15,372 bases of DNA from CAZINM01 sp964540605 (GCA_964540605.1 CAZINM010000025.1:1-15372); one strand, 5' to 3'. Counted from the first letter of the stretch, positions 1 to 7,118 are shown. Numbers and translations: made by a program. The notes: a model not told the origin generated them from the letters alone.

Positions 1-1
1 A

Positions 2-646
2 CTGGTAAAAGAGCCAATCTTTACAATTTTTGGATTTGTTACTTCGATCTTGAGCGTTATGATCAACTCGATGAGGAACAAGTCTTTGAAATGGCTTAAT
101 ATAAGCAATATCGCACTAATATTACCACCATTGATCATATTTTTACTATCGATTCAAAGTACGATCAACTTAGGGATCAGACATCTTTTACCTATCTTTC
201 CTTTTATATACCTTTTGATAGCAATAAGTATTTATAAATTAAGAAAAAAATATACTTTTAAGTATATTTATACAGTTTTTATTGTTTTGATCATCTCGTT
301 AATTCCAACTCTTCGAATTTTCCCTCATTACATCTCATACTTTAATGCCGCTTCAGGGAAACCTAATGATGGTTACAAAATTGTTAGAGATAGTAACTTT
401 GATTGGAATCAGAATGATATTTATGTGCAAGATTATATTGCTAAGCATCCTGATCTTAATATCACCATTGATCCAGCAAAATATGATGACTACAATTACA
501 TCATTCTTGCAAAAGAGGATCTCTATGGAAATCCTGAAAAAATGCCGGTTGAATTAAAATATCTTAATGACTTGCTTGATACTGGTTATGCAGAAATAAT
601 AGAAGATATTGCTTTAACTCATGTATTGATCCAACTTAATAAGTAA
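2..646 (+). CDS. GT39/PMT-like membrane glycosyltransferase, C-terminal part (5' truncated by window edge)
   Basis: The reading frame is open to the left edge, so only the C-terminal ~214 residues are present. The visible part has about three hydrophobic segments joined by short basic loops, then a soluble C-terminal tail of about 110 residues. The motif LGIRHLLPIFPF, followed by FPHYISYFNAASG and the stretch DSNFDWNQN, is the characteristic C-terminal signature of GT39/ArnT-like membrane glycosyltransferases, where 'PHYLAYFN...SNLDWGQ' is typical. Family members transfer a sugar from a polyprenyl-phosphate carrier to an acceptor on the outer face of the membrane; the acceptor cannot be read here. 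The gene converges with the GT2 gene on the other strand, 29 bp away, which could supply polyprenyl-linked sugar. That link is inference. An internal TTG at 50 is not needed as a start because the frame extends upstream of it. Confidence 0.78.
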   Translation: MVKEPIFTIFGFVTSILSVMINSMRNKSLKWLNISNIALILPPLIIFLLSIQSTINLGIRHLLPIFPFIYLLIAISIYKLRKKYTFKYIYTVFIVLIISLIPTLRIFPHYISYFNAASGKPNDGYKIVRDSNFDWNQNDIYVQDYIAKHPDLNITIDPAKYDDYNYIILAKEDLYGNPEKMPVELKYLNDLLDTGYAEIIEDIALTHVLIQLNK

Positions 647-675
647 TTGAGTAGATTAAGATATGGTGAGATCTA

Positions 676-1638
676 CTATTTCGTATCACTTCTAATTATC
701 TCTGCAATAGGCATAGAATCTAAGCTAGATCTTGATCGATCCCTCAAGAACTCATTGAACAGACCGAACATAAAAGATAAAGCTCCAATTCCCGACATTA
801 GTAAAGAAATTCCAAATGTATATATCTTGTAAATATCCTGCTTAAATAAAAAAGATCCAACAAACATTACAAAAGCTGTAAAACAACTTATCAAAGCAAG
901 CCAGCCCCAAAAATAGATCGGAACATCTCGATAACGGTTAATGATCGAAATAACAACAATATCAAAAAGACCTGCTTGTAGTCTGTTGAAGAAACTAAAA
1001 TTCGTTCTGCCCCATTCTCTTTTACGATTCTCGATCGGTACTTCAGTGATCTTGTAACCTTTCGAGGCAAGAATTGAAGGAATATATCTATACCATCGTC
1101 CTTTTAGATTCAAACTTTTTGCAACCTCTGAACGATATGCTTTAAAGCCGCAATTCATATCATGAACTTTTGTTCCAGTTAGCCATCTGGTTAAGCCATT
1201 TCCAATTTTTGAAGTAAACATATAAAAAGGCTTATCTTTTCTTTTCTGCTTATGTCCGACAACACAATCGTATCCTTTATCAAGCATTTGGATGAACTTC
1301 TCAAGATCAGCAGGATTATCCTGACCATCAGAATCTATTTGAACAATGTACTTACCCTTAGCTAAAGCAAATCCTGTCATGTATTGAACTGTTTTCCCAC
1401 TTCCAGCAAGTAATTTCTCTGATAACTTTACAGCTGTAAAATTTTTTCGTTCTTTTACATATTTTTTATAGAGATCATATGATGGAGATTTTGATACAGC
1501 ATCTATTGCAATTACCTCACCATTCAATTTTAACCTCTCAAATTGAGAATATAGTTCGTCTAAAACCCTTTTTACATTCTCCCCTTCATTCATACTCGGG
1601 AAAATCACAGAAACATCGTATTTATGATCTTTGCTCAT
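676..1638 (-). CDS. Family 2 polyprenyl-phosphate-type glycosyltransferase with C-terminal membrane helices
   Basis: A 320-residue GT-A enzyme. The N-terminal domain begins with the nucleotide-sugar strand VSVIFPSMNEGENV (residues 9-22). The metal/UDP-binding DxD lies in QIDSDGQDNPADL (D102, D104), and DMNCGFKAYR (160-169) is the usual DPM1/GtrB-type motif. Residues about 1-230 are cytosolic. Two hydrophobic helices follow at about 241-265 and 272-296, with a short charged tail. This architecture fits transfer of a sugar from a nucleotide donor to polyprenyl phosphate, making a carrier for membrane-embedded glycosyltransferases such as the GT39-like protein at the left edge. The sugar is unknown. 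Its ATG lies inside the 3' end of the upstream membrane gene (17-bp overlap), so the two are probably translationally coupled. Confidence 0.88.
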   Translation of the reverse strand: MSKDHKYDVSVIFPSMNEGENVKRVLDELYSQFERLKLNGEVIAIDAVSKSPSYDLYKKYVKERKNFTAVKLSEKLLAGSGKTVQYMTGFALAKGKYIVQIDSDGQDNPADLEKFIQMLDKGYDCVVGHKQKRKDKPFYMFTSKIGNGLTRWLTGTKVHDMNCGFKAYRSEVAKSLNLKGRWYRYIPSILASKGYKITEVPIENRKREWGRTNFSFFNRLQAGLFDIVVISIINRYRDVPIYFWGWLALISCFTAFVMFVGSFLFKQDIYKIYTFGISLLMSGIGALSFMFGLFNEFLRDRSRSSLDSMPIAEIIRSDTK

Positions 1639-2584
1639 TTTTCTTTTTAATTACTTTAAATAAATAGAAGAAAACAAATCCCGTAAGTTCGCCTACAATA
1701 AATATAATTCTTGCAACAATGGCAATTACTAGTGCAATTTCTGGTTTGATACCAGCTAGATCTGACAAAGATGCTACCATTACGCCTTCTCGAACTCCAG
1801 CTCCACTAGGGGTAAGGATCGATAAATATCCGATTGCATAAGAAAGCGCATTGATTGAAACAAATAGTAATGTCCTTTCTAAAGGGTCAACACCAATTGC
1901 TTTGATCAATATTAAATAGCTTAATGAATATATTACCCAAGCAATAAAATATCTAAGTACTAATTGTAACTTCGCTTTATTGGAAAAATCTAATTTGAGG
2001 TCCTCGATCTTATCTTTGTATTTTGAAGCTAATTTCTTTATTACAATATCGTTGAATATCTTCTCAAGCAGATTACTTTTAATAAGCATTATTATTGCAA
2101 CAACAATTACAAAACCCATTAATACTAATAATATAGTAGATGATATTGCACCACTTAATATGGCATATGATCCAATCAATATTGCCAATCCAAGATAAAG
2201 AATATTTTCAATGAACCAACCCCACAAACTTTGAACAACAGGAATATTATACTTAATGTTATATAGTCCTCTAGCCATTATTCCAACAACATTTCCAGGT
2301 ATATATCTCATTATATATGATCGTATATAGACCTCAATTTGTTCAGAAAGCTTTGTCTTATTACCCAAAGAGCGAATCAAATAATCCCATGTAATACCAT
2401 TAAAGATATTATGAGTAGAAAAGATCAGGATCGACAATATTAACAATGGATAATTAAGATCAGAAAAATTTACCTTTGATATGTTTGTTCCAATCTTGTT
2501 GTAAAGAAAATATATAACACCAAGATAAACTATTATCTCAAGTATTTTTTTTATTATCTTTTTTTTCTTAACATCAAAATTCAT
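1622..2584 (-). CDS. Lysylphosphatidylglycerol synthase-TM/UPF0104-type integral membrane protein
   Basis: A 320-residue polytopic protein with about eight hydrophobic segments. It carries the two family landmarks of the AglD/MprF N-terminal (LPG_synthase_TM) superfamily: YIPGNVVGIMAR (residues 94-105) and TPSGAGVREGV (258-268). The cytosolic aminoacyl-transferase domain of true MprF is absent, so this is the stand-alone membrane (flippase-like) form. That form is often found beside GT2 genes and is thought to act on lipid-linked precursors. Here it overlaps the GT2 gene by 17 bp, supporting a joint role in envelope glycolipid or glycan assembly (inference). Its start codon is only 20 bp from the divergent lgt start, so the two promoters must overlap each other or the coding regions. 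Function beyond the family name is not established by the sequence. Confidence 0.82.
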   Translation of the reverse strand: MNFDVKKKKIIKKILEIIVYLGVIYFLYNKIGTNISKVNFSDLNYPLLILSILIFSTHNIFNGITWDYLIRSLGNKTKLSEQIEVYIRSYIMRYIPGNVVGIMARGLYNIKYNIPVVQSLWGWFIENILYLGLAILIGSYAILSGAISSTILLVLMGFVIVVAIIMLIKSNLLEKIFNDIVIKKLASKYKDKIEDLKLDFSNKAKLQLVLRYFIAWVIYSLSYLILIKAIGVDPLERTLLFVSINALSYAIGYLSILTPSGAGVREGVMVASLSDLAGIKPEIALVIAIVARIIFIVGELTGFVFFYLFKVIKKKNEQRS

Positions 2585-2604
2585 TGTAATGGTATGATTA
2601 TTAC

Positions 2605-3366
2605 ATGATAAAAATGATCTTACCGAGAACTATAACTATTTTTTCGATCGATCTACATCTTTATGGGATCATCATTGGTATAGTTGTTGCAATTATATAT
2701 TTTAGACTCGAAAAAAGCTATCCAAATAAGCATTTTACCTTGTTATTTATTTTCCAAGCATTTGTTAGTCTATTACTAGGAAGATTGTTTTTTATTGCTT
2801 TAGATCTATCATATTTTTTAAATGATCCAATTGAGATCTTAGCTATAACTAATGGCGGGATATCGCTATTTGGCGTGTTATTTGGATTTATTATTTCTTC
2901 ACTTCTCACTTCTAAGAAATTAGGAACATCATACTTTGCCTTATTAGATGAAGTGTTTGCAATTCTACCTTTAGCTCAAGCGGTAGGTCGAATTGGGAAT
3001 TTTATAAATCAGGAACTTTTTGGACCTCCTACAAATCTATTTTGGGGAATATTCATAGAAGAAAAATATCGTCCTACTCAATACAAAAACTGTCAGTTCT
3101 TTCATCCACTATTTTTATATGAAATGATATTGAATTTAATAAGCTTTGTAATAATAAATAGATTCGTACCAAAAACAAGTGGATATGCTACTGGTATATA
3201 TCTTATAAATTACGGGATCATCAGGCTCTTAATGAACAGATTAAGACTAGACTTGAAACAATTAATAGGAGTCTTTTCAATACAAGACTTTATTGCCATT
3301 GTTATGATCATTGCAGGTCTTTTAATTATCAAAGCGAGATCTATTTATTCTGAGAAACATGATTGA
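2605..3366 (+). CDS. lgt: Prolipoprotein diacylglyceryl transferase
   Basis: Lgt transfers diacylglycerol from phosphatidylglycerol to the lipobox cysteine of prelipoproteins, the first step of lipoprotein maturation, in the cytoplasmic membrane. This 253-residue copy is multi-spanning and has the Lgt signature GRIGNFINQE (128-137, with the important Arg129, Asn132 and Glu137), the N-terminal LHLYG tyrosine (Tyr20), FHPLFLYE (166-173) and the late NYGIIR arginine (Arg207). Two positions differ from the usual family pattern. The GG-x-S-x-H-G motif reads GGISLFG (84-90), with Phe89 where E. coli has His103. The Glu four residues after the late Arg is Asn211. No Shine-Dalgarno sequence precedes the ATG, and a TATGAT hexamer lies only six bases upstream. 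The last 26 bp overlap the slipin gene tail-to-tail. A probable lipoprotein substrate is encoded at 9581. Confidence 0.88.
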   Translation: MIKMILPRTITIFSIDLHLYGIIIGIVVAIIYFRLEKSYPNKHFTLLFIFQAFVSLLLGRLFFIALDLSYFLNDPIEILAITNGGISLFGVLFGFIISSLLTSKKLGTSYFALLDEVFAILPLAQAVGRIGNFINQELFGPPTNLFWGIFIEEKYRPTQYKNCQFFHPLFLYEMILNLISFVIINRFVPKTSGYATGIYLINYGIIRLLMNRLRLDLKQLIGVFSIQDFIAIVMIIAGLLIIKARSIYSEKHD

Positions 3367-4174
3367 CAACACTCTCTGCTACTTTTTGTCCTCCGAAACC
3401 TTCAATGGCTCTTAATACTTCAATTGGTACTGCAAAAACCAAAGTATTTGATTGATCTGATGACACATCATTCAAAGTACTTAATGTTCTAAGATGTAAC
3501 GCTCCAGGAGCCTGCGATAACATATTCGCTGCTTTAGATAGATTTTCTGCTGCAATCAATTCTCCTTCAGCTTTTGTAATAACAGAAACTTTTTCTCTTT
3601 CTGCTTCAGCTTGTTTACCAATTGTTCTCTCTAGNNNNNNNNNNATTGTCCTTTTCATATCAACTGGTAAAACAATATCTTTTAACTCTACTCCAATGAT
3701 CTGAAGACCCCAGACATTAGCTTTTTCGTTGATTATTGCTTCGATCTTCTCAGCCACTTCATCTCGTCTTGAAAGTAATTGATTTAAAGTAACCTCACCG
3801 GCTACACTTCGCATTGTGGTCTCAGATAGTTGTGCAGTTGCCCATTGATAATTCTCAACTTCCAAAATTGCTTTCCCTGCGTCAACAATTTTAAAGAAAA
3901 CAACCGCTCCGATTTGAACAGAAACATTATCTTGGGTCATGCCCTCTTGATCCGATAGATCGACAGTCTTAGTTCTTAGATCTACAACTTGCATTGATTG
4001 GAAAATAGGTAGTAAGATCCTCCAGCCACTACCAACAACTCTTTTGAACTTTCCCATTGTAAATAAAACACCTCTTTCATATTCGTTTATTTGCCTAATA
4101 CTTGAAACTAGTATTATAAAAAGAAAGAATCCCGGAATACTTAAGCATGTAAAAATAACTCCTAAGTCTGACAT
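3341..4174 (-). CDS. Slipin / SPFH (stomatin-like) membrane protein, interrupted by an assembly gap
   Basis: The order of parts is: an N-terminal membrane helix (about 6-26), EYERGV (31-36) opening the SPFH domain, VVDLRTKT and TQDNVSVQIGAVVFFK, EVENYQWATAQL, then the coiled region with KQAEAEREK and a conserved end NTLVFAVPIEVL. This matches bacterial slipins nearly residue for residue. Such proteins form oligomeric membrane scaffolds; many are paired with an NfeD protein, but none is seen here. Ten Ns at 3635-3644 fall at residues about 176-179, between DMKRT and LERTIGKQ. Slipins normally read straight from DMKR(A/T)I to (A/G)KQAEAE, so about eight residues appear inserted by the scaffold join. 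The frame is intact as drawn, but the true local sequence is unknown. The gene lies 25 bp after the Gmad2-GerMN gene, and a TATAAT at 4199-4204 (minus sense) might give it its own promoter. Confidence 0.85.
   Translation of the reverse strand: MSDLGVIFTCLSIPGFFLFIILVSSIRQINEYERGVLFTMGKFKRVVGSGWRILLPIFQSMQVVDLRTKTVDLSDQEGMTQDNVSVQIGAVVFFKIVDAGKAILEVENYQWATAQLSETTMRSVAGEVTLNQLLSRRDEVAEKIEAIINEKANVWGLQIIGVELKDIVLPVDMKRTXXXXLERTIGKQAEAEREKVSVITKAEGELIAAENLSKAANMLSQAPGALHLRTLSTLNDVSSDQSNTLVFAVPIEVLRAIEGFGGQKVAESVVNHVSQNK
3635..3644. other. Assembly gap (10 N) inside the slipin gene
   Basis: Ten consecutive Ns. The bases flanking the gap on the two sides are similar (ATTGTTCTCTCT to the left, ATTGTCCTTTTC to the right) and encode alternative versions of the same slipin segment (ERTI versus KRTI). 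The natural reading is a scaffold join between two variants of the same locus rather than a real 10-base gap. Confidence 0.95.
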
Positions 4175-4199
4175 AACAATAAATAATAAAAATTAAATA

Positions 4200-5123
4200 T
4201 TATAATTCATCATTATTTAATTCATTATCCACTTCACCATCTACAGAAATAACTACTTTATCAATATCAGCAAATTGCTTCAATGTATTTTCAATTTGAG
4301 ATCTTATCATCTTTTTATAACAATCAGTTATACGCTTAGAAATTATATCTTCTGAAAGATCTACATAAGCTGTTCCGTCTTCAACACGAAAACTATTATA
4401 AACAACATCATTTGGTATAGAGGTATAACAACCAAGCTTACTCTCTTTTTCTGTAGGACCTGCCAGCAGTAAGATCAATGAATATTCTCTAGGATCTTCA
4501 TCTATCTTGACTGTTCTTGTGTAAGGATATGTTGCTTCACAATGCTCTAGTTTTGAATCTATACTTATATTTCCCCAAAAAACATTGATTATCTCTTCGA
4601 CATCATTGTCACATTCGGGATCAAATCTTACTGGCAGGATAAGTCTATCGGCAATTGTAATGTCTGATGGATTTGCCATATTAAAAACCAAATGGCCAGA
4701 AAGTGGACAATCATCATTGCAAGTTATCTCCGCTTCAAAAGCTGTATGCTCATCTCCTTGAGTCCAATCTTCTGTGGCAGTGGCAATTACTCTTTGTACC
4801 AGATTATCATCAGCATCAAGCAGATCAATCGGGAAACTTCCCTCAAAAACCCAACCAGCAGGTACCCTTCCTTTAATATCTAATCCACATTTATGAACTT
4901 TATCAAGATTCGGAGAATCAATGTAGATGATATCGCCTTTTTCAGTTAAGTACTCTTTAGGAGGGAAGAATCTCTCTTTGATAGTATTGTTTAAATTATC
5001 TAACGCAGAAGTTTCAAAAGGGAGGTCAAATTTATCCGTAAAATATAAATAATCAGCTAGACCTAATAATACTAAAATCAGTATTATTGATAATATTATT
5101 AGATGTTTAACTTGAATTTTCAT
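4200..5123 (-). CDS. Membrane-anchored Gmad2-GerMN domain protein
   Basis: A 307-residue protein with one N-terminal membrane helix (about 7-28) and an extracytoplasmic remainder. Residues about 65-168 (IYIDSPN ... GRVPAGWVFEGSFPIDLLD ... AFEAEITC ... ILPVRF) match the Gmad2 immunoglobulin-like domain. Residues about 178-296 (VFWGNISI ... LILLLAGPTEKE ... VEDGTAYVDLSEDI ... SQIENTLKQFADIDKVVISVDG) match the GerMN domain. Both were first described in spore-germination proteins but are common in non-sporulating bacteria, where the role is unknown; peptidoglycan or envelope association is usual speculation. I start at the ATG at 5123 rather than the in-frame TTG at 5132. The ATG follows the upstream stop by one base (TAG-A-ATG), a stop-restart arrangement. 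Six extracytoplasmic cysteines could form disulfides. Confidence 0.82.
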   Translation of the reverse strand: MKIQVKHLIILSIILILVLLGLADYLYFTDKFDLPFETSALDNLNNTIKERFFPPKEYLTEKGDIIYIDSPNLDKVHKCGLDIKGRVPAGWVFEGSFPIDLLDADDNLVQRVIATATEDWTQGDEHTAFEAEITCNDDCPLSGHLVFNMANPSDITIADRLILPVRFDPECDNDVEEIINVFWGNISIDSKLEHCEATYPYTRTVKIDEDPREYSLILLLAGPTEKESKLGCYTSIPNDVVYNSFRVEDGTAYVDLSEDIISKRITDCYKKMIRSQIENTLKQFADIDKVVISVDGEVDNELNNDEL

Positions 5124-5124
5124 T

Positions 5125-5760
5125 CTATTCAATACGATAAATTGATAATTCTCTGCTAATGTCTTTCGTTAGATTTATTAAAATTTCGCTATATGATTCT
5201 TCAGTAGAGTTTATTCCAATTCTTAAAAATCTCAACTCTGTAAGTATTATATAAACTTCTATAATTTGTTTTTTACCATTCTCAACAACATAACCTTCTA
5301 GATCAGTATCTTCATACTCCAAAACTGTCCTTCCTATCAATTCGTGCCCTCTCTTCTCATTAGAGAAAGAACCATTCTTTAATAAAATTGATAATGAATA
5401 ATTAACTGAGTCGAAATGATAAACACAACCGACATTATTGCCATTATTTATTTCTTGGGTTAAGGAGATCTTTTTATCTACAACTCCTTCAACATAATTC
5501 TTAGGAAATTGCTGACATATCTCATCTCCAACATAATTACTATTTTCAGCATTAAAAAACAGTTCTCTGTCTAAATTTTCCAGATCGATCTCTTTGATAT
5601 TCTCAGTTATTTCATTATCTGAAACAATAGTCCCAAGAGTACTACTTATATCATCATCTTCAGATTTGAAAGTAAAATATATACCTACGAAGAGTAGACA
5701 TAAGAGAATAATATATAACATAGGGCTTATACCCTTTTTTAGGTTGCCCATATATACCAT
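5125..5760 (-). CDS. Membrane-anchored extracytoplasmic protein of unknown function
   Basis: A 211-residue protein with a short basic N-terminus, one hydrophobic helix (about 13-30) and a soluble domain of about 175 residues. Two cysteines in the domain (Cys82 and Cys112), spaced as in small DUF3558-like secreted domains (C...QFP... then GCVYHF followed by alternating hydrophobic strands), may form a disulfide. This resemblance is only of pattern and I do not assign the family. The gene is first in a three-gene minus-strand unit with the Gmad2-GerMN protein (1 bp after its stop) and the slipin, so a membrane or surface role is likely. Two ATGs (5760 and 5751) could start it. A TATATT hexamer lies just upstream of 5760, and no Shine-Dalgarno sequence is visible. 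Confidence 0.7.
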   Translation of the reverse strand: MVYMGNLKKGISPMLYIILLCLLFVGIYFTFKSEDDDISSTLGTIVSDNEITENIKEIDLENLDRELFFNAENSNYVGDEICQQFPKNYVEGVVDKKISLTQEINNGNNVGCVYHFDSVNYSLSILLKNGSFSNEKRGHELIGRTVLEYEDTDLEGYVVENGKKQIIEVYIILTELRFLRIGINSTEESYSEILINLTKDISRELSIYRIE

Positions 5761-5801
5761 TTTAATATACGAGGCTAGAATGTAAAGGATTTAATTACAT
5801 C

Positions 5802-6008
5802 GGGGATAATAGTATCTCTTTCGATAAAAATTGAGTCGGGATATGTCGACATAGTTAGCTTCCAGAGAATAAATTCAAGGTTCGCAAAGCTTCTCTATGA
5901 ATAGCTTAGCGTCGTGGCTTCTACGCATTTCATTAGCAGTACACATCCATACGAACCTGTTCGATTCTTACTATTTACCATGGAAAAAACCACCTTCTGG
6001 TGGGTTTT
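5802..6008. ncRNA. Candidate structured RNA (strand uncertain, + slightly favoured)
   Basis: No credible protein gene occupies 5761-6012. The stretch has nested complementary segments: AATAGTA (5808-5814) with TACTATT (5969-5975), flanked by GG/CC; TCGA (5821-5824) with TCGA (5961-5964); AGGTTCG (5878-5884) with CGAACCT (5952-5958); CTA-TGAA with TTCA-TTAG; and GCGT with ACGC inside. A competing hairpin pairs AGCTTCCAGAGAA with TTCTCTATGAATAGCT. A bidirectional terminator closes the region at 5990-6003. The overall rod shape and length near 200 nt recall 6S-type RNAs, but I recognise no conserved sequence of tmRNA, RNase P, SRP or 6S RNA. A possible + promoter (GATAAT at 5805-5810) would start transcription inside the outer stem, so the ends are unclear. 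Confidence 0.35.
5984..6008 (-). terminator. Intrinsic terminator after tRNA-Lys (bidirectional)
   Basis: On the minus strand a five-base-pair G+C-rich stem (CCACC, loop AGAA, GGTGG) is followed by six Ts. It lies immediately downstream of the CCA end of tRNA-Lys. The stem is also followed by GTTTTC on the plus strand, so it could terminate a + transcript from the structured region as well. Confidence 0.8.
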
Positions 6009-6012
6009 CATA

Positions 6013-6088
6013 TGGTGAGCCGCCAGGGAATCGAACCCTGAACCTGCGGGTTAAAAGCCCGATGCTCTACCAATTGAGCTAGCGGCCC
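6013..6088 (-). tRNA. tRNA-Lys(TTT)
   Basis: A full cloverleaf. The acceptor GGGCCGC pairs with GCGGCTC, the D stem is GCTC/GAGC, the anticodon loop CTTTTAA gives anticodon TTT, and the T arm is CAGGG-TTCGATT-CCCTG. A73 and CCA are encoded. The outermost anticodon-stem pair (27-43) is a T/C mismatch. It lies 14 bp after the yraN stop on the same strand and carries its own promoter inside the yraN 3' end. Confidence 0.95.
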
Positions 6089-6101
6089 TCAGAACTTAAG
6101 G

Positions 6102-6131
6102 ATTATACTCCAACTTTTATACAATTTACAA
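6102..6131 (-). promoter_or_regulatory. Promoter for tRNA-Lys
   Basis: In minus-strand sense, TTGTAA (6131-6126) is followed by 18 bp and TATAAT (6107-6102), about 13 bases before the tRNA. The -10 box overlaps the yraN stop codon, so the tRNA can be transcribed independently of rnhB-yraN. Confidence 0.55.
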
Positions 6132-6510
6132 CATTAAATTTATTATTCCGCAACCTTTTTATATGCATCAGTAATAGGTCAATTCCAATAAATGAATGTA
6201 TCCCTTTTTTCCTTTGCCAAATTATCCCAGCAAAGTAAATTCGATAAAATTTTCGCTTATTCACTTTATCGATCAATGGAACAGCACTATTCATAGTAGT
6301 CTTAACCTCAACGAAATACAATCTATTGTTTTTACAAGCAATAATATCAATTTCGGCATGCCTTGTATGAAAATTCCTATCTAGTATCTCGAAGCCTTTA
6401 TTTAATAAATACTTTTCAGCAACTCTCTCACCTATCTGACCTAACCTTGAACTTCTCGTTGATCTCTTTAATTGGTTTATATGAGAATCTGTGTATTGGA
6501 GATGGTCCAT
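6103..6510 (-). CDS. yraN: UPF0102 (YraN) family endonuclease-like protein
   Basis: A 135-residue protein of the YraN family, which has a restriction-endonuclease-like fold and usually sits beside rnhB, as here. Seen motifs: GERVAEKYLLNKGFEIL (27-43) and AEIDIIA (52-58, Glu53 and Asp55), then LYFVEVKT (64-71, Glu68 and Lys70), together forming the E-D-ExK nuclease-like core. The usual 'GEIDLI' reads HAEIDII. The molecular role of the family is not settled; a DNA repair or recombination role is proposed. The only ATG in frame before the core is at 6510, which puts the first 28 codons inside rnhB in another frame (83-bp overlap). The first 22 residues are extra relative to many homologs, so initiation at a non-ATG codon further downstream cannot be excluded. 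Confidence 0.82.
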   Translation of the reverse strand: MDHLQYTDSHINQLKRSTRSSRLGQIGERVAEKYLLNKGFEILDRNFHTRHAEIDIIACKNNRLYFVEVKTTMNSAVPLIDKVNKRKFYRIYFAGIIWQRKKGIHSFIGIDLLLMHIKRLRNNKFNVVNCIKVGV

Positions 6511-7081
6511 ATTTTATCAATGCTTCTTGATGTTCCTTAGTACCATAAGCTTTGTTTTTTTCAAAACCGTACACTGGATACTTAACAGCATACTCATTCA
6601 TGATCCTATCTCTAGTGACCTTTGCTAATATCGCAGCTGCTGATACTGAACAATGTAGAGTATCAGCTTTATTTATCCTAGATTGCTCATAACCAGGAAT
6701 TTCTTTTACATTGGTCCCGTCAATAATTAAAAAATCAAATTTACTCCCGAATCTTTTTTCAGCCTCATACAAAGCTTTCTCCATGCTTTTTCTAACAGCT
6801 TCAGATATTCCTAATTTATCAATTTCTGATGCAGCTACAATACCAACACCCCATGTTTTAGCTGATTTAATAATTTCTGCATATAATAGCTCTCTATTCT
6901 TCTCCTTTATTTTTTTGCTATCACGAAGTTTTAGATCTTGTTCAAAACCCTTCTCGAAACAAACTGCTCCTGAAACAACAGGTCCAGCCCAAGGTCCTCT
7001 ACCTGCTTCATCTATTCCAGCTACGAAAAAGTATCCCCTATCCCAAAGTATTTTTTCTAGTTGAAAATCTGAATATATCAT
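6428..7081 (-). CDS. rnhB: Ribonuclease HII
   Basis: RNase HII cleaves the RNA strand of RNA-DNA hybrids and removes single ribonucleotides from DNA. The 217-residue protein shows GIDEAGRGPWAGPV (22-35) with catalytic Asp24 and Glu25, LIIDG with Asp121, and KADTLHCSVSAAAILAKVTRD (138-158) with Asp140. The full DEDD set is therefore present. The C-terminal YGPSPIHR motif is also intact. The length is normal. It is the first gene of the rnhB-yraN-tRNA-Lys unit and ends 83 bp inside yraN. An AGGG sequence seven bases before the ATG is one of the few Shine-Dalgarno-like signals in this window. Confidence 0.95.
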   Translation of the reverse strand: MIYSDFQLEKILWDRGYFFVAGIDEAGRGPWAGPVVSGAVCFEKGFEQDLKLRDSKKIKEKNRELLYAEIIKSAKTWGVGIVAASEIDKLGISEAVRKSMEKALYEAEKRFGSKFDFLIIDGTNVKEIPGYEQSRINKADTLHCSVSAAAILAKVTRDRIMNEYAVKYPVYGFEKNKAYGTKEHQEALIKYGPSPIHRFSYKPIKEINEKFKVRSDR

Positions 7082-7118
7082 ATAATAACCCTATCACATT
7101 AAATTCTATATATGCAAA

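Noticed and set aside
650..677. Inverted repeat AGTAGAT...ATCTACT between convergent genes, considered as a terminator
   Set aside because: The loop is 14 bases, the stem is A+T rich and no T tract follows on either strand.
647..832. 61-codon plus-strand ORF starting with TTG
   Set aside because: Antisense to the 3' end of the GT2 gene, which has clear family motifs in its own frame.
5124..5132. TTG at 5132 as the start of the Gmad2-GerMN gene
   Set aside because: The ATG at 5123, one base after the upstream stop, is a better start and leaves the membrane helix intact.
5952..5963. CGAACCTGTTCG as a LexA/DinR box
   Set aside because: The half-sites are separated by two bases instead of four, and no SOS gene is adjacent.
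5802..5983. tmRNA, RNase P RNA, SRP RNA or a degenerate tRNA in the intergenic stretch
   Set aside because: GTTCGATTC and TACCA look tRNA-like, but the required T stem does not pair. No tag-peptide frame, P4 core or SRP tetraloop motif was found.
5897..6082. 61-codon plus-strand ORF
   Set aside because: It runs through the terminator and the antisense strand of tRNA-Lys, and its sequence has no protein-like pattern.
6711..7064. 117-codon plus-strand ORF
   Set aside because: Lies wholly antisense to rnhB, whose catalytic motifs fix the coding strand.
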